Counted from the first letter of the stretch, positions 6,894 through 15,524 are shown. The stretch is 34,739 nt of DNA from Nitratireductor indicus C115 (GCF_000300515.1 NZ_AMSI01000022.1:1-34739), one strand, 5' to 3'. Translations and numbers: made by a program. Notes: generated from the letters alone by a model not told the origin.

Positions 6894-7226
6894 ATGTTGC
6901 GTGGTTTTCTGTCACTGCTGGTCGCCCTGTTGTTGACCCTGCATTTGAGCGCTGCAGCGTCCATCGCGGCACCGGCAACAGACGGTCGCAGCCTGGTTTC
7001 ATCAGATCTCTTCATAAATACTGGAGAAAGCTCCGAAATCTCTGCGGTCGACGACAACAATCCCGCACCGGAACCCCTCCCTTCATCCTGTCACGATCAT
7101 TGCGCCAAACTGATGGCCTACACCGCATATCCCTCGGTGCCAACAACTGTCGAACCATGCAGGGATTTTGGCGAGTTCCGCTTGGAGTCAGCCGGCGTTT
7201 CCGGCTTACTCCGACCTCCCCGATAG
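6894..7226 (+). CDS. Small exported Cys/His protein (hypothetical)
   Basis: 110 residues, not recognised. A clear signal peptide (FLSLLVALLLTLHLSAAASIAA) is followed by a short mature part with a CHDHC cluster (PSSCHDHCAKLM) and one more Cys (VEPCRDFG). CHDHC could bind a soft metal or form a disulfide; it resembles short periplasmic proteins found in copper clusters, but I cannot assign a family. It starts 5 bases after the YafK-like gene, so it is likely in the same transcript. No good ribosome site is visible, which fits translational coupling. Confidence 0.55.
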   Translation: MLRGFLSLLVALLLTLHLSAAASIAAPATDGRSLVSSDLFINTGESSEISAVDDNNPAPEPLPSSCHDHCAKLMAYTAYPSVPTTVEPCRDFGEFRLESAGVSGLLRPPR

Positions 7227-7349
7227 CAAGACGCAAGGGGTGTGAATACGACGGCGGGCAAGCCTTTGACCGTCGAGCAATGTATCGCACTTCGCCCTTC
7301 AGTACGACCGCTAATCGCGGCGATATTGTCAGCTATAAGGAGCGAAGCT

Positions 7350-8060
7350 TTGAGCTCGAATTATCAAGACGTGATGCTATCACGTCGCAAACTTCTCACT
7401 GTGGCTGCGGCTGCGACAGCAACTGTGGCTCTACCAGGCTGTGCGACAATCCAGGTTGCGCCAGCCACTCCCGAACCCGAAAAACCCGCTGTAGATGTCG
7501 GATATGCCCGGATGTATGGGGCGATGCCGGAGGAAGATTACCCAATCCCTGCTGTCGATTTAAGCAAGGTGAAGCGTCGCTACTATCGTCAACTCGTCAA
7601 CGATCCGACCGGCGAACGGCCTGGGACGATTGTCGTCGACACCTCCGCATTCCATCTCTATCTCGTGCTGCCCGATGGGAAGGCGATGCGCTACGGCGTA
7701 GGGTTGGGACGTCAGGGTTTTACATGGTCAGGGTCTGGCGTCATTCAGTACAAGCGGCGCTGGCCGCGGTGGACTCCTCCTGAGGAAATGATTGCGCGAC
7801 AACCAGAACTTGAGAAATACAGCGCAGCCAATGGCGGCATGGATCCAGGGCTTAACAACCCGCTCGGTGCACGCGCTCTCTATATTTTCCAGGATGGTGT
7901 GGACACACTTTACCGAATTCACGGCTCGCCAGAATACTGGACCATCGGCAAAGCCGTATCCAGCGGATGCGTCCGACTGATCAACCAGGACATCATCGAC
8001 CTCTACAATCGTGTTTCGACGCCGGCACCCGTGATCGTTCGGGGCGGTTCGACAGCTTAG
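7350..8060 (+). CDS. Tat-exported YkuD L,D-transpeptidase (lipoprotein)
   Basis: 236 residues from a TTG start with AAGGAG 7 bases upstream; the frame is open further up but lacks a comparable start. The N-terminus has twin arginines (LSRRKLLTVAAAATATVA) and a lipobox (LPGC), suggesting a Tat-dependent lipoprotein. The YkuD domain (about 90-232) contains GTIVVDTSAFHLYLVLP, NNPLGARALYIF, YRIHGS (His191), and IGKAVSSGCVRL (Cys207), the complete catalytic set. It makes 3-3 peptidoglycan cross-links or attaches proteins to peptidoglycan in the periplasm. A close relative lies at 9636. The MerR-type promoter for dsbA begins 21 bases after its stop, so the next operon is separate. Confidence 0.9.
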   Translation: MSSNYQDVMLSRRKLLTVAAAATATVALPGCATIQVAPATPEPEKPAVDVGYARMYGAMPEEDYPIPAVDLSKVKRRYYRQLVNDPTGERPGTIVVDTSAFHLYLVLPDGKAMRYGVGLGRQGFTWSGSGVIQYKRRWPRWTPPEEMIARQPELEKYSAANGGMDPGLNNPLGARALYIFQDGVDTLYRIHGSPEYWTIGKAVSSGCVRLINQDIIDLYNRVSTPAPVIVRGGSTA

Positions 8061-8080
8061 ATGTCAGCACGAAAAATCAC

Positions 8081-8111
8081 TTGAACCTCTAGCGGGCAGA
8101 GCTTGTAGCCT
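8081..8111 (+). promoter_or_regulatory. MerR-type promoter of the dsbA-ppiC-ldt-czcO operon
   Basis: -35 TTGAAC (8081-8086), 19-bp spacer (8087-8105) and -10 TAGCCT (8106-8111). The spacer begins CTCTAGCGGGCAGAG, a CTCT-N7-AGAG dyad, and goes on with CTTG before the -10, as in the ccdA promoter. The A in place of C within the -35 is the main difference from the other copies. A start near 8118 would give a 17-base leader with AAAAGGA before the ATG. Confidence 0.75.
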
Positions 8112-8134
8112 CCGGCTTTCAAAAGGATTCACCC

Positions 8135-8767
8135 ATGAAACGTCGCAATTTTCTCATCTGCACTTCAGCCATGGCGCTGGCTTGCGCTGCATCGCCACTG
8201 GCATTTGCACAGCCAACCGAGCAGGAGCTTCTCGTGCCAGGAGCCCTGCCGGACAAGACATTCGGCACCGACGATGCACCTGTAACTATCATCGAATACG
8301 CGTCTCTGACTTGTCCGCATTGCAGAACATTCCATATCGACGTCTGGCCCGGCCTGAAGGAGAAATATGTCGATACCGGAAAGGTGCGCTTCATCATGCG
8401 CGAATTCCCGTTCGACCCGCGCTCCACCGCCGGCTTCATGCTGGCGCGGTGCGCGGGCGACGAAAAGTGGTATCCGACCCTCGACCTTCTTTATCGAACC
8501 CAGGAGACATGGGCCCGCGCCTCAGACGGAACAGGCGCCATGAAATCTGTCATGGGCATGACCGGCATGGACGAAGCCGCGTTCGAAGCATGCCTTCAGA
8601 ATGAGGAACTGATGCAGCAGGTGCAAGCGGTTGCAGAAGTTGGGCGCGGCTTTGGCGTCGATTCCACCCCTACTTTCTTCATCAATGGCAAAATGTACAA
8701 GGGTGCTCTGAGCGTCGCGCAGTTCAGCGACACCATCGATCCGCTGCTTGCAGCGTCGGGCCAGTAG
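8135..8767 (+). CDS. DsbA-family thiol:disulfide oxidoreductase
   Basis: 210 residues with a signal peptide (twin Arg at KRRNFL, cleavage near AFAQP). Thioredoxin fold with an inserted helical domain; the redox pair is Cys60-Pro-His-Cys63 (SLTCPHCRTFH) and the cis-proline loop is DSTPTFFING (Pro179). CPHC is the classic oxidising DsbA sequence. A second Cys pair (MLARCAGDE, EACLQNEE) lies in the helical domain. It would oxidise or rearrange cysteines of exported proteins. First gene of a four-gene operon behind a MerR-type promoter; the parvulin gene starts 12 bases downstream. CcdA at 19366, which can supply electrons to the periplasm, has the same promoter type. Confidence 0.92.
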   Translation: MKRRNFLICTSAMALACAASPLAFAQPTEQELLVPGALPDKTFGTDDAPVTIIEYASLTCPHCRTFHIDVWPGLKEKYVDTGKVRFIMREFPFDPRSTAGFMLARCAGDEKWYPTLDLLYRTQETWARASDGTGAMKSVMGMTGMDEAAFEACLQNEELMQQVQAVAEVGRGFGVDSTPTFFINGKMYKGALSVAQFSDTIDPLLAASGQ

Positions 8768-8779
8768 GGACGCCATCAG

Positions 8780-9646
8780 ATGACAATCTTATTTTCCAAT
8801 TCTTCAAGAAGCCTGCGTCGGATCGCCCTGGCTCTTCTGATGACCACAGCATGTAGTTCGGCATTCGCACAGCCGGAAGACGTTGTCGCCCGCGTGAACG
8901 GTAGCGACATAACACGTGCAGACGTCGCGGTGGCTCAGGAGATGTATGATTCCCAACTCGGGACCATGCCAGACGATGCCAAACTCTCTGTTATCGTCGA
9001 TACGCTGATCGAAATGCGGATCATCTCCGACGCAGCGAAGAAAGCAGGTATCGCAGATCAGGACGAATACAAGCGCCAGATGCAGTTCTTTGAACAGCAG
9101 ACACTGCGGGCCAATTTCATGGAGCAGAAGGCCGCTGAAGCCGTTACCGAAGACGCTATCCGCCAAATCTACGATCAGCAGGTCGCTTCGATACCGGTGG
9201 TTACCGAGCGACGGCTGCGCCATATCCTGGTGGCATCTGAAGACGAGGCGAAGCAGATCATCACTGCTCTCGGAGAAGGTACCTCCTTCGCCGATCTTGC
9301 CGCCAAGAGTTCCCTCGATGCCGTGTCGAAAGTAAACGGCGGAGATTTGGGCTTCGTCCCCGAGGGGCAGACAGTACCGGAAGTCGATGAGGCGGCCAAA
9401 AGGCTGAAGACAGGCGACTACACCAACGAGCCGGTGCGGTCTCCATTCGGGTTTCACGTCATCAAGCTCGAGGAGAGCCGCGATAGGCCGCCACCCGCCT
9501 TCGAGTTGGTCGAACCGCAAATCCGTCAATCTCTGAAGGCTGCCGAAGAACGTCGGATTTCAGCTGAGTTGCGGGCCATAGCAAAGGTCGAGAAGCTCGT
9601 GCCGGATGTTAGGGCTCCGCAGGAGGATGATGGCCATGACCATTGA
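8780..9646 (+). CDS. Periplasmic parvulin peptidyl-prolyl isomerase (PpiC/SurA type)
   Basis: 288 residues with a signal peptide (IALALLMTTACSSAFAQP). A SurA_N-like helical chaperone part (about 28-130, VVARVNGSDITRADVAVAQE onwards) precedes one PPIC rotamase domain (about 140-232): ERRLRHILVASEDEAK, GTSFADLAAKSSLD, NGGDLGFVPEG, SPFGFHVIKLEE. A charged C-terminus ends in HDH. It helps fold exported proteins, including disulfide-bonded ones made by the DsbA homologue just upstream. The last 11 bases overlap the start of the next transpeptidase gene. Confidence 0.92.
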   Translation: MTILFSNSSRSLRRIALALLMTTACSSAFAQPEDVVARVNGSDITRADVAVAQEMYDSQLGTMPDDAKLSVIVDTLIEMRIISDAAKKAGIADQDEYKRQMQFFEQQTLRANFMEQKAAEAVTEDAIRQIYDQQVASIPVVTERRLRHILVASEDEAKQIITALGEGTSFADLAAKSSLDAVSKVNGGDLGFVPEGQTVPEVDEAAKRLKTGDYTNEPVRSPFGFHVIKLEESRDRPPPAFELVEPQIRQSLKAAEERRISAELRAIAKVEKLVPDVRAPQEDDGHDH

Positions 9647-10205
9647 CCGTCGGGCGTTCGGCTTTGGCCTTCTGGCTGCCGCTGCGGGTTCTCTCACGCC
9701 GGTCAGCGCTTTCGCAAATGCTCGACCTGTCAAAATCGAGCAGCGATTTCTGCCCCAACGGGTCAGACACAATTTCACGGAGCCTGTCGGTACCATCATC
9801 GTCGCGCCGCGTGAGCGGTTTCTGTACCTCCTGGAAAGCCCTACGCTGGCACGCCGCTACGGGATAGGGGTGGGTAAAGCCGGGCTGGCGTTCAAGGGCA
9901 GCGCAATTATCGAGCGCAAGGCCAAGTGGCCTTCATGGCGCCCCACACCGAACATGATCAAGCGAGACCCGCAACGTTATGCAAGACACGCAGGCGGCGT
10001 TCCGGGTGGCCCGAATAACCCCCTCGGTGCGCGAGCGCTCTACCTCTATCGAAACGGACGCGACACATATTACCGCATTCATGGAACCAACGAGCCGTGG
10101 ACGATCGGCAAGGCGGTTTCCAACGGATGCATCCGCATGCTCAATGATCACGTCCGGGAACTCTATGAGTTAACGCCCATAGGTACGCGCGTCGTGGTGG
10201 TGTGA
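9636..10205 (+). CDS. Tat-exported YkuD L,D-transpeptidase
   Basis: 189 residues. AGGAGG (9621-9626) precedes three ATG codons (9627, 9630, 9636); 9636 has the best spacing (9 bases) and gives MTIDRRAFGFGLLAAAAGS, a twin-arginine signal. The YkuD domain follows: GTIIVAPRERFLYLLE, NNPLGARALYLYR, YRIHGT (His149) and IGKAVSNGCIRML (Cys165). It is a paralogue of the gene at 7350 but lacks the lipobox, so it should be soluble in the periplasm. It overlaps the parvulin gene and touches the flavoprotein gene (TGATG), so all four are one transcript. Confidence 0.92.
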   Translation: MTIDRRAFGFGLLAAAAGSLTPVSAFANARPVKIEQRFLPQRVRHNFTEPVGTIIVAPRERFLYLLESPTLARRYGIGVGKAGLAFKGSAIIERKAKWPSWRPTPNMIKRDPQRYARHAGGVPGGPNNPLGARALYLYRNGRDTYYRIHGTNEPWTIGKAVSNGCIRMLNDHVRELYELTPIGTRVVVV

Positions 10206-11260
10206 TGAACCGGCACATCCTCGTCATCGGGGCTGGCCAGGCCGGTCTTGCCGCAGGCTACCACCTGCGCAGGGCCGGCCTATCTTACATCATCGTTGAC
10301 GGGAGCAACCGCGTTGGCGATGTCTGGCGTAACCGATATGACAGCCTGACTTTGTTCACCACCCGTCAGTTCAGTGTGTTGCCGGGAATGCAGATTCCGG
10401 GCAACCGGGACGGCTACGCCGATCGCGACGAGTTCGCCGAGTATCTGGAATCTTATGTCCGGCACTTTGAGCTTCCGGTCAAACTCGGGGCACACGTGTC
10501 GCGTCTGGCCAAGTCTGCCGACGGTTTCGAAGCGATGCTCTCAAATGGCGATATCATCTCTGCAACCGAAGTAATAATCGCCACCGGAGCATTTCAGGTT
10601 CCGATCGTTCCCCCCATCTCAGCGGAGTTGGGTTACGAGGTCCTGCAGTTGACGGCGGCAACATTCCGCAACTGCAACCAGTTGCCCGATGGGCCCGTTC
10701 TGGTAGTCGGAGATGGAGCAAGCGGACGCGACATAGCGATTGAATCCAGGAAGCGCCAACCCGTCCTGCTCTCCGCCGGCAAACCGCGAAAGCTTCTACC
10801 GGAACACATTCTGGGAAAGTCGATTTGGTGGTGGCTCAACCTTATTGGCGCATTGGAAGCACCGGCAACATCTTTCCGGGGCCGCATAGTCAGAAAAACC
10901 GACGCTTTCCCGGACAGGGGTTTGCGAGACGAGGCATTGCAGAAGCTCGGTATCCGGCTCATGAGCCGGCTTGTGGGGGCGGAAGCAGATGTCGTGAAGT
11001 TTTCAGACGGCAAACTCGCTCAGGTCCGTACGGTGATCTGGGCTGTTGGCTATCGCGACGAAACCGAATGGGTGGACATCGAAGACGCAGTCCATGCCAA
11101 GACCGGCTTCGTCCACTCAGAAGGCGTGTCTCCGGTTAAGGGCCTCTACTTCCTGGGGAGGCCATGGCAGCGCAATCGCTCTTCCGCTCTGATCATGGGT
11201 GCAGGCCCTGATGCCGCGTCAGTGATCAGGAAACTGAGAACTGATCACGTGCAGGCGTAG
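10205..11260 (+). CDS. CzcO-like FAD/NAD(P)-dependent flavoprotein
   Basis: 351 residues from the ATG sharing one base with the upstream stop. Two Rossmann motifs are readable: the FAD site ILVIGAGQAGLAAGYHLRRA at the N-terminus and the NAD(P) site VVGDGASGRDIAIE about residues 162-175; also DVWRNRYDSLTLFT and IWAVGYRDETEW. This pattern belongs to the CzcO/flavin monooxygenase-like group, often annotated near metal genes as a K+ transport flavoprotein, whose true reaction is unsettled. Its stable linkage to DsbA, parvulin and L,D-transpeptidase suggests a redox role, but it has no export signal and is cytoplasmic. Confidence 0.85.
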   Translation: MNRHILVIGAGQAGLAAGYHLRRAGLSYIIVDGSNRVGDVWRNRYDSLTLFTTRQFSVLPGMQIPGNRDGYADRDEFAEYLESYVRHFELPVKLGAHVSRLAKSADGFEAMLSNGDIISATEVIIATGAFQVPIVPPISAELGYEVLQLTAATFRNCNQLPDGPVLVVGDGASGRDIAIESRKRQPVLLSAGKPRKLLPEHILGKSIWWWLNLIGALEAPATSFRGRIVRKTDAFPDRGLRDEALQKLGIRLMSRLVGAEADVVKFSDGKLAQVRTVIWAVGYRDETEWVDIEDAVHAKTGFVHSEGVSPVKGLYFLGRPWQRNRSSALIMGAGPDAASVIRKLRTDHVQA

Positions 11261-11329
11261 CGACACCTCGTCGATTCACGATGTAGTCATCGTCCAATAT
11301 ACGACAAGAATGGTTTGGTGACAGCGTAG

Positions 11330-11346
11330 GTGCCGCACGACGGCAC
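11330..11346 (+). terminator. Possible hairpin after the dsbA operon
   Basis: GTGCCG-N5-CGGCAC forms a perfect 6-bp stem 69 bases after the flavoprotein stop. No run of T follows, so it is a weak terminator candidate. The rest of 11261-11454 shows no gene. Confidence 0.35.
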
Positions 11347-11454
11347 GGTTTCGAGGCCGAAGCTTTCCAAACATCAGTATAGCGTCGCACCCGTGACAAA
11401 CCGCCTCGCGCATCCGCTTGGCGGTTGATCCGCTTCGCATGTTAACTTACATTC

Positions 11455-11474
11455 ATTTCAGAAATTTCTGAAAT
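11455..11474. promoter_or_regulatory. Perfect 20-bp palindrome, probable GbsR/MarR operator
   Basis: ATTTCAGAAATTTCTGAAAT is identical to its reverse complement. It lies 2 bases before the first possible ATG of the regulator gene, where binding would block the promoter or the start of transcription of the whole gbsR-cyd operon. Confidence 0.7.
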
Positions 11475-11476
11475 TC

Positions 11477-12064
11477 ATGAAGTTGCATACTATGAACCTC
11501 TCCCCAACTATTCAGGCCTTCGTCTTGCATTTCGGCGAAATGGGCAACCGCTGGGGCATCAACCGTACTGTCGGGCAGATTTATGCACTGCTCTACGTCT
11601 CGCCGAAACCACTCTGCGCCGACGCCATCGTCGAGGCGCTCGGCATTTCGCGGTCCAACGTCTCGATGAGCCTTCGCGAGCTTCAGGCGTGGAATCTCGT
11701 CATCCTGAAGCATGTTCCCGGCGACCGGCGTGATTTCTTCACCGCCCCCGACGATGTCTGGCAGATTTTCCGCACGCTCGCAGAGGAGCGCAAGAAGCGA
11801 GAGGTCGATCCAACCCTGTCGGTGTTGCGCGACCTTCTCATGCTAGAACCCGCCAATGACGACGAGCGCTATGCCCGCGCGCGCCTTTCGGAGATGCACG
11901 GTCTGATCGAACAGGTGACCAACTGGTACGACGACGTCAAGAAACTCGATGCCGGACGGCTCGCATCGCTGCTGTCGCTCGGCTCGAAGGTCACGCGGTT
12001 TCTGGGTAAACGCGACAGGATCATCTCGATAGGGCGCGGGCGCAGAAAAGCGGACCGCCCATGA
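11477..12064 (+). CDS. GbsR/MarR-family regulator of the cyd operon
   Basis: 195 residues (190 if the ATG at 11492 is used; MNLSPTIQAFVLHFGEMG looks like the family N-terminus, and neither start has a clear ribosome site). A winged HTH spans about 25-90: WGINRTVGQIYALLYVS, then ADAIVEALGISRSNVSMSLRELQAW and HVPGDRRDFFTAPDD. A helical C-terminal part ends in a basic tail. This subfamily is often found directly before cydDC in alphaproteobacteria. Its stop overlaps the cydD start (ATGA). A perfect palindrome at its 5' end suggests autoregulation. The effector (redox, oxygen or other) cannot be read from sequence. Confidence 0.85.
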   Translation: MKLHTMNLSPTIQAFVLHFGEMGNRWGINRTVGQIYALLYVSPKPLCADAIVEALGISRSNVSMSLRELQAWNLVILKHVPGDRRDFFTAPDDVWQIFRTLAEERKKREVDPTLSVLRDLLMLEPANDDERYARARLSEMHGLIEQVTNWYDDVKKLDAGRLASLLSLGSKVTRFLGKRDRIISIGRGRRKADRP

Positions 12065-13815
12065 GCGTTTCGGGGAACACTAGCGCGCAGGCCACAATCA
12101 CGGCGTGCGCCGCCAGCGATGCCGGTGATGATCCGTCCGTCCGCGCCGCCTCTCCACCTGCGTCGACGACGCGGCCTGACCTGCCCCGTTTCGCCGCAGC
12201 CCTTCAGATATCCGCCTCGCTTCTGTGGATACCGCAGGCGGCAGCTATCGCCTTCGCCATTGGAAACATCGCCGATGGCGCACCTGCGCAGGCGGCGATA
12301 CTGCCGGCTCTCTGCGTCTTCGTCATCGGTATTCTGCGCGCAGCGCTCGAGCGTGCCGGCGCCACCCGCGCCTATGATGCCGCCCGCGCCCACCTCTCTA
12401 CCATGCGCGCGCGCGCCGCCGCCGCCGTTGCGACACGTTCTCCCCTCGATGCCTTACGGCCTTCCTCCGGCCTCGTCGCCAGCACGCTCACCGAGCAGGC
12501 CGACGCCATCGTTCCCTATCTGGCAAGGTTTCAGCCGCTGCGCATCAGCGCCGCTGTTGTACCACCGATCATTCTAGGCTTCGTATTCGTCTTTTCGTGG
12601 GTCGCCGCCCTCGCCTTGCTGATGGCAGCGCCCGTCATACCCATCTTTATGGCGCTGATCGGCTGGCAGGCGAAAGCGGCCAGCGAAAGGCAGCTTACCC
12701 GTATGGGTAACATGAACGCCTTCCTTCTCGATCGGCTGCGCGGACTCGCCACCATCCGCGCCTTCGATGCGGTGGATAGTACCGCCCTCCGGCTGCGCGC
12801 AAACGCAGAAGAACTGCGAACCTCCACCATGGCGGTGCTACGCGTCGCGTTCCTGTCGTCGGCGGTTCTGGAACTGTTCGCTGCGCTCGGCGTGGCGCTG
12901 GTGGCGGTCTATGTCGGGTTTCATTTTCTGGGAGAACTGAACTTCGGTGCTTGGGGCGGAAAGCTGACGCTGGCGCAGGGTCTCTTCGTCCTGCTGCTCG
13001 CGCCCGCCTTCTTCGAGCCGCTACGTGATCTCTCGTCCGTCTGGCACGACCGCGCCGCCGGGCAAGCAGGACTGGAGGCGCTCGACCGCATTACGCGGGG
13101 CGGAACGAAAATCGTTGGCGGCCCGGAAAGTACAGCCGTCGAAGTCTCCGGTGCACTTTCGGTGTGGATCGACGGCCTCACCTTCCGCCATGCCGAATCG
13201 GCGAACGCGACCTTAAGCGATTTCGCCCTATCCATCGACCCCGGCGAACATGTCGCGGTGATGGCCCCTAGCGGTGGCGGAAAATCCACCTTGCTGGCGC
13301 TTGTCGCGGGCCTTTCGTCGCCCGATAACGGCATCGTCCGGCTTGGCGGCGAACCGATGAACCATGCCAGTGCCGCTCACCTGCGTGCTCGCATCGCATG
13401 GCTCGGCCAGCCCCCGCATATCTTTTCCGGCACGCTCCGCAGCAACATCACACTCGGGCGACCAGGCATCGGCAGGAGGGACGTCGCCCACGCCACGGAA
13501 GCCGCCCATATCGCACACCTTGCCGCGCAACGTGGCCATGCGATGATCGGCGAGAACGGAGCCGGCCTGTCGGGCGGCGAGACTTTGCGGCTGGCGCTAG
13601 CGCGTGCGGCTGTGGGCATCCGGCCCGGCCTGATCCTTGTGGACGAGCCGACCGCTCATCTCGATTCTGTCACAGCCACTGAAATTACCGACCGCCTGCT
13701 GGCCATCGCGGAAGGGACAACACTGGTCGTCGCCACCCACGATCCCGCGCTTGCGGCCCGCATGGACCGCGTGGTCATGCTGCCCGCTCCTGCGCAGCTT
13801 GAGGTTCTGGCATGA
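12061..13815 (+). CDS. cydD: Heterodimeric thiol-exporting ABC transporter subunit CydD
   Basis: 584 residues: six-helix ABC type-1 membrane domain (about 45-330) followed by an ATPase domain (about 360-575). Walker A is MAPSGGGKSTLLAL (near 402-409), the signature LSGGETLRLALARA (near 502) and Walker B LILVDEPTAHLD (near 523), with the H-loop in VVATHDPALA. CydDC exports glutathione and cysteine to the periplasm and is needed for cytochrome bd assembly. The first 40 residues are Ala/Ser/Thr-rich and probably a cytoplasmic extension. It overlaps the regulator and cydC genes by ATGA at both ends, so translation is coupled. Confidence 0.95.
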   Translation: MSVSGNTSAQATITACAASDAGDDPSVRAASPPASTTRPDLPRFAAALQISASLLWIPQAAAIAFAIGNIADGAPAQAAILPALCVFVIGILRAALERAGATRAYDAARAHLSTMRARAAAAVATRSPLDALRPSSGLVASTLTEQADAIVPYLARFQPLRISAAVVPPIILGFVFVFSWVAALALLMAAPVIPIFMALIGWQAKAASERQLTRMGNMNAFLLDRLRGLATIRAFDAVDSTALRLRANAEELRTSTMAVLRVAFLSSAVLELFAALGVALVAVYVGFHFLGELNFGAWGGKLTLAQGLFVLLLAPAFFEPLRDLSSVWHDRAAGQAGLEALDRITRGGTKIVGGPESTAVEVSGALSVWIDGLTFRHAESANATLSDFALSIDPGEHVAVMAPSGGGKSTLLALVAGLSSPDNGIVRLGGEPMNHASAAHLRARIAWLGQPPHIFSGTLRSNITLGRPGIGRRDVAHATEAAHIAHLAAQRGHAMIGENGAGLSGGETLRLALARAAVGIRPGLILVDEPTAHLDSVTATEITDRLLAIAEGTTLVVATHDPALAARMDRVVMLPAPAQLEVLA

Positions 13816-15503
13816 GCCGTCTCTCCGCCCTACGCCCCGTGCTCGCCCTGTTCTGGGCCGGTGACCGCCGCATGCTCGTCTATGGCACCCTGCTGTCTTT
13901 CACCACAGCACTTGCCGGCATTGCTTTGCTCGGGCTGTCCGGCTGGTTCATCGCCGCAACGTCGATCGCAGGCCTCACTCTCATCACGGCGCTCACTTTC
14001 GACGTGTTCATGCCGTCCGCCGGCATCCGCCTTCTTGCCATAGGCCGCACCGCCTCGCGCTACGGCGAAAGGCTTGTCACCCACGACGCCACGCTAGGCG
14101 TGCTGGCTCACCTGCGCGAGCACGTGTTTCGCGGGTTCGCCCGTGCCGACGCAGCACGTGGTCTGGCCGCCAACCCGTCACGGCTCCTGTTTCGGCTCAC
14201 CATCGATATCGACGCCCTCGATTCGCTTTACCTGCGGGTGCTGGCGCCCGTGCTCGTCGCAGCCGGCGCAGCCCTGGCCATCGCAGCCGCGCTCGTTTTC
14301 GTCCACCCCTTGCTCGGCCTTTCCTCCGCCATCGTCCTGCTGGCCGCGGGCCTTGGTATTCCGTTTCTCGCCTCTCGCCGCGCTGCAGCATTCGCCCGCC
14401 TCCGCGCCCACGCGTTAGAGGCCCTGCGGTCGCGCTCCATCGACCTCGTGCGGGGACAGGCCGACCTTGCCATGACGAATCGTCTTGGCGCGCAGGTTCG
14501 TGCCATCGAAGCCGCAGACATTCGTCTGGCCCAAGCCGACCGCGCGCTTAATCGTGCCGAGGCCGGTGCGGGCTTCGGTCTCGGCATTCTATCCGCAGCC
14601 CTGCTCGCCGGCGTCTTGCTTGCAGCCGCCTTCCTTGCCGAAGCCGGCACCATCGGCGTACCAATCGCCACTTTTGCCGTGCTGCTGGCGCTTGCCAGCC
14701 TGGAACCCTTCGCGCTCCTGCGCCGCGGCGCGGTCGAGTTCGGCCGCACACTTCAGGCGGCAACGCGCCTCGGCCCGCGCCTGACGAACCGCTCAGACCC
14801 ACCTAAGCTCGGCCGTTCCGCAGCACATGGCATGGCGATCAGGCTGGAGTCTGTAAGCGTCGGCCATCCCGGCGCGGCGCGTTCGGTCCTGTCCGACATT
14901 TCCGTCGCCATCCGCCCCGGCGAACGCATCGCACTGGTGGGTGCGAGCGGAGTTGGCAAATCCACGCTTCTATCGCTGTTAGCCGGAGAACTGAACGCTT
15001 CAAGCGGCAATCTCACTGTCCATCCCTGTGGCCTGCTCACCCAGCGCACTGAGCTTTTCCGCGACACGCTGCGTGGCAATCTCGCGCTCGCCCGCCCCGG
15101 CGCATCCGATACCGAAATGATAGCGGCGCTCGAAGCTGCGGGTCTGGCAAGCTATGTCGCATCTCTGCCCGGCGGTCTCGACACGATACTCGGCGAGGGC
15201 GGTGCCGGGCTTTCCGCTGGTCAGGCGCGCCGTCTGGCGCTTGCTCGCCTGCTGTTGCGCGATGCGGCCCTCTGGCTGCTCGACGAGCCGACAGAAGGCC
15301 TCGACGGTAACACTGCACGTGACGTGGTCGCGCGCCTCGATGAACGCGCCACCGGCCGCATCCTGGTCGTCGCCACCCACACACGCCGCGAGGCGTCGCT
15401 TGCCGACCGTATCCTCGTGCTGCGTGACGGCCGCATCGCCGCCGACGTTGCCCGCGGCACACCCGCCTTTGACATGGAACTCAGCCAGCTGAGGCCCGAT
15501 TGA
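13812..15503 (+). CDS. cydC: Heterodimeric thiol-exporting ABC transporter subunit CydC
   Basis: 563 residues: membrane domain (about 10-310) with LLGLSGWFIAATSIAGL near its start, a frequent CydC feature, then the ATPase domain. Walker A is VGASGVGKSTLLSLLAG (near 376), signature LSAGQARRLALARLL (near 466) and Walker B ALWLLDEPTEGLDGN (near 487). It pairs with CydD to move reduced thiols outward, keeping heme and cysteines of the periplasm reduced for cytochrome bd assembly. The stop is 21 bases before cydA. Confidence 0.95.
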   Translation: MSRLSALRPVLALFWAGDRRMLVYGTLLSFTTALAGIALLGLSGWFIAATSIAGLTLITALTFDVFMPSAGIRLLAIGRTASRYGERLVTHDATLGVLAHLREHVFRGFARADAARGLAANPSRLLFRLTIDIDALDSLYLRVLAPVLVAAGAALAIAAALVFVHPLLGLSSAIVLLAAGLGIPFLASRRAAAFARLRAHALEALRSRSIDLVRGQADLAMTNRLGAQVRAIEAADIRLAQADRALNRAEAGAGFGLGILSAALLAGVLLAAAFLAEAGTIGVPIATFAVLLALASLEPFALLRRGAVEFGRTLQAATRLGPRLTNRSDPPKLGRSAAHGMAIRLESVSVGHPGAARSVLSDISVAIRPGERIALVGASGVGKSTLLSLLAGELNASSGNLTVHPCGLLTQRTELFRDTLRGNLALARPGASDTEMIAALEAAGLASYVASLPGGLDTILGEGGAGLSAGQARRLALARLLLRDAALWLLDEPTEGLDGNTARDVVARLDERATGRILVVATHTRREASLADRILVLRDGRIAADVARGTPAFDMELSQLRPD

Positions 15504-15524
15504 CATGACCCACCGGAGCCAGAA

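Noticed and set aside
6788-7783. 331-codon plus-strand frame
   Set aside because: Overlaps three better-supported genes (YafK-like end, CHDHC protein, YkuD transpeptidase) in another frame; Arg/Ser-rich with no motif.
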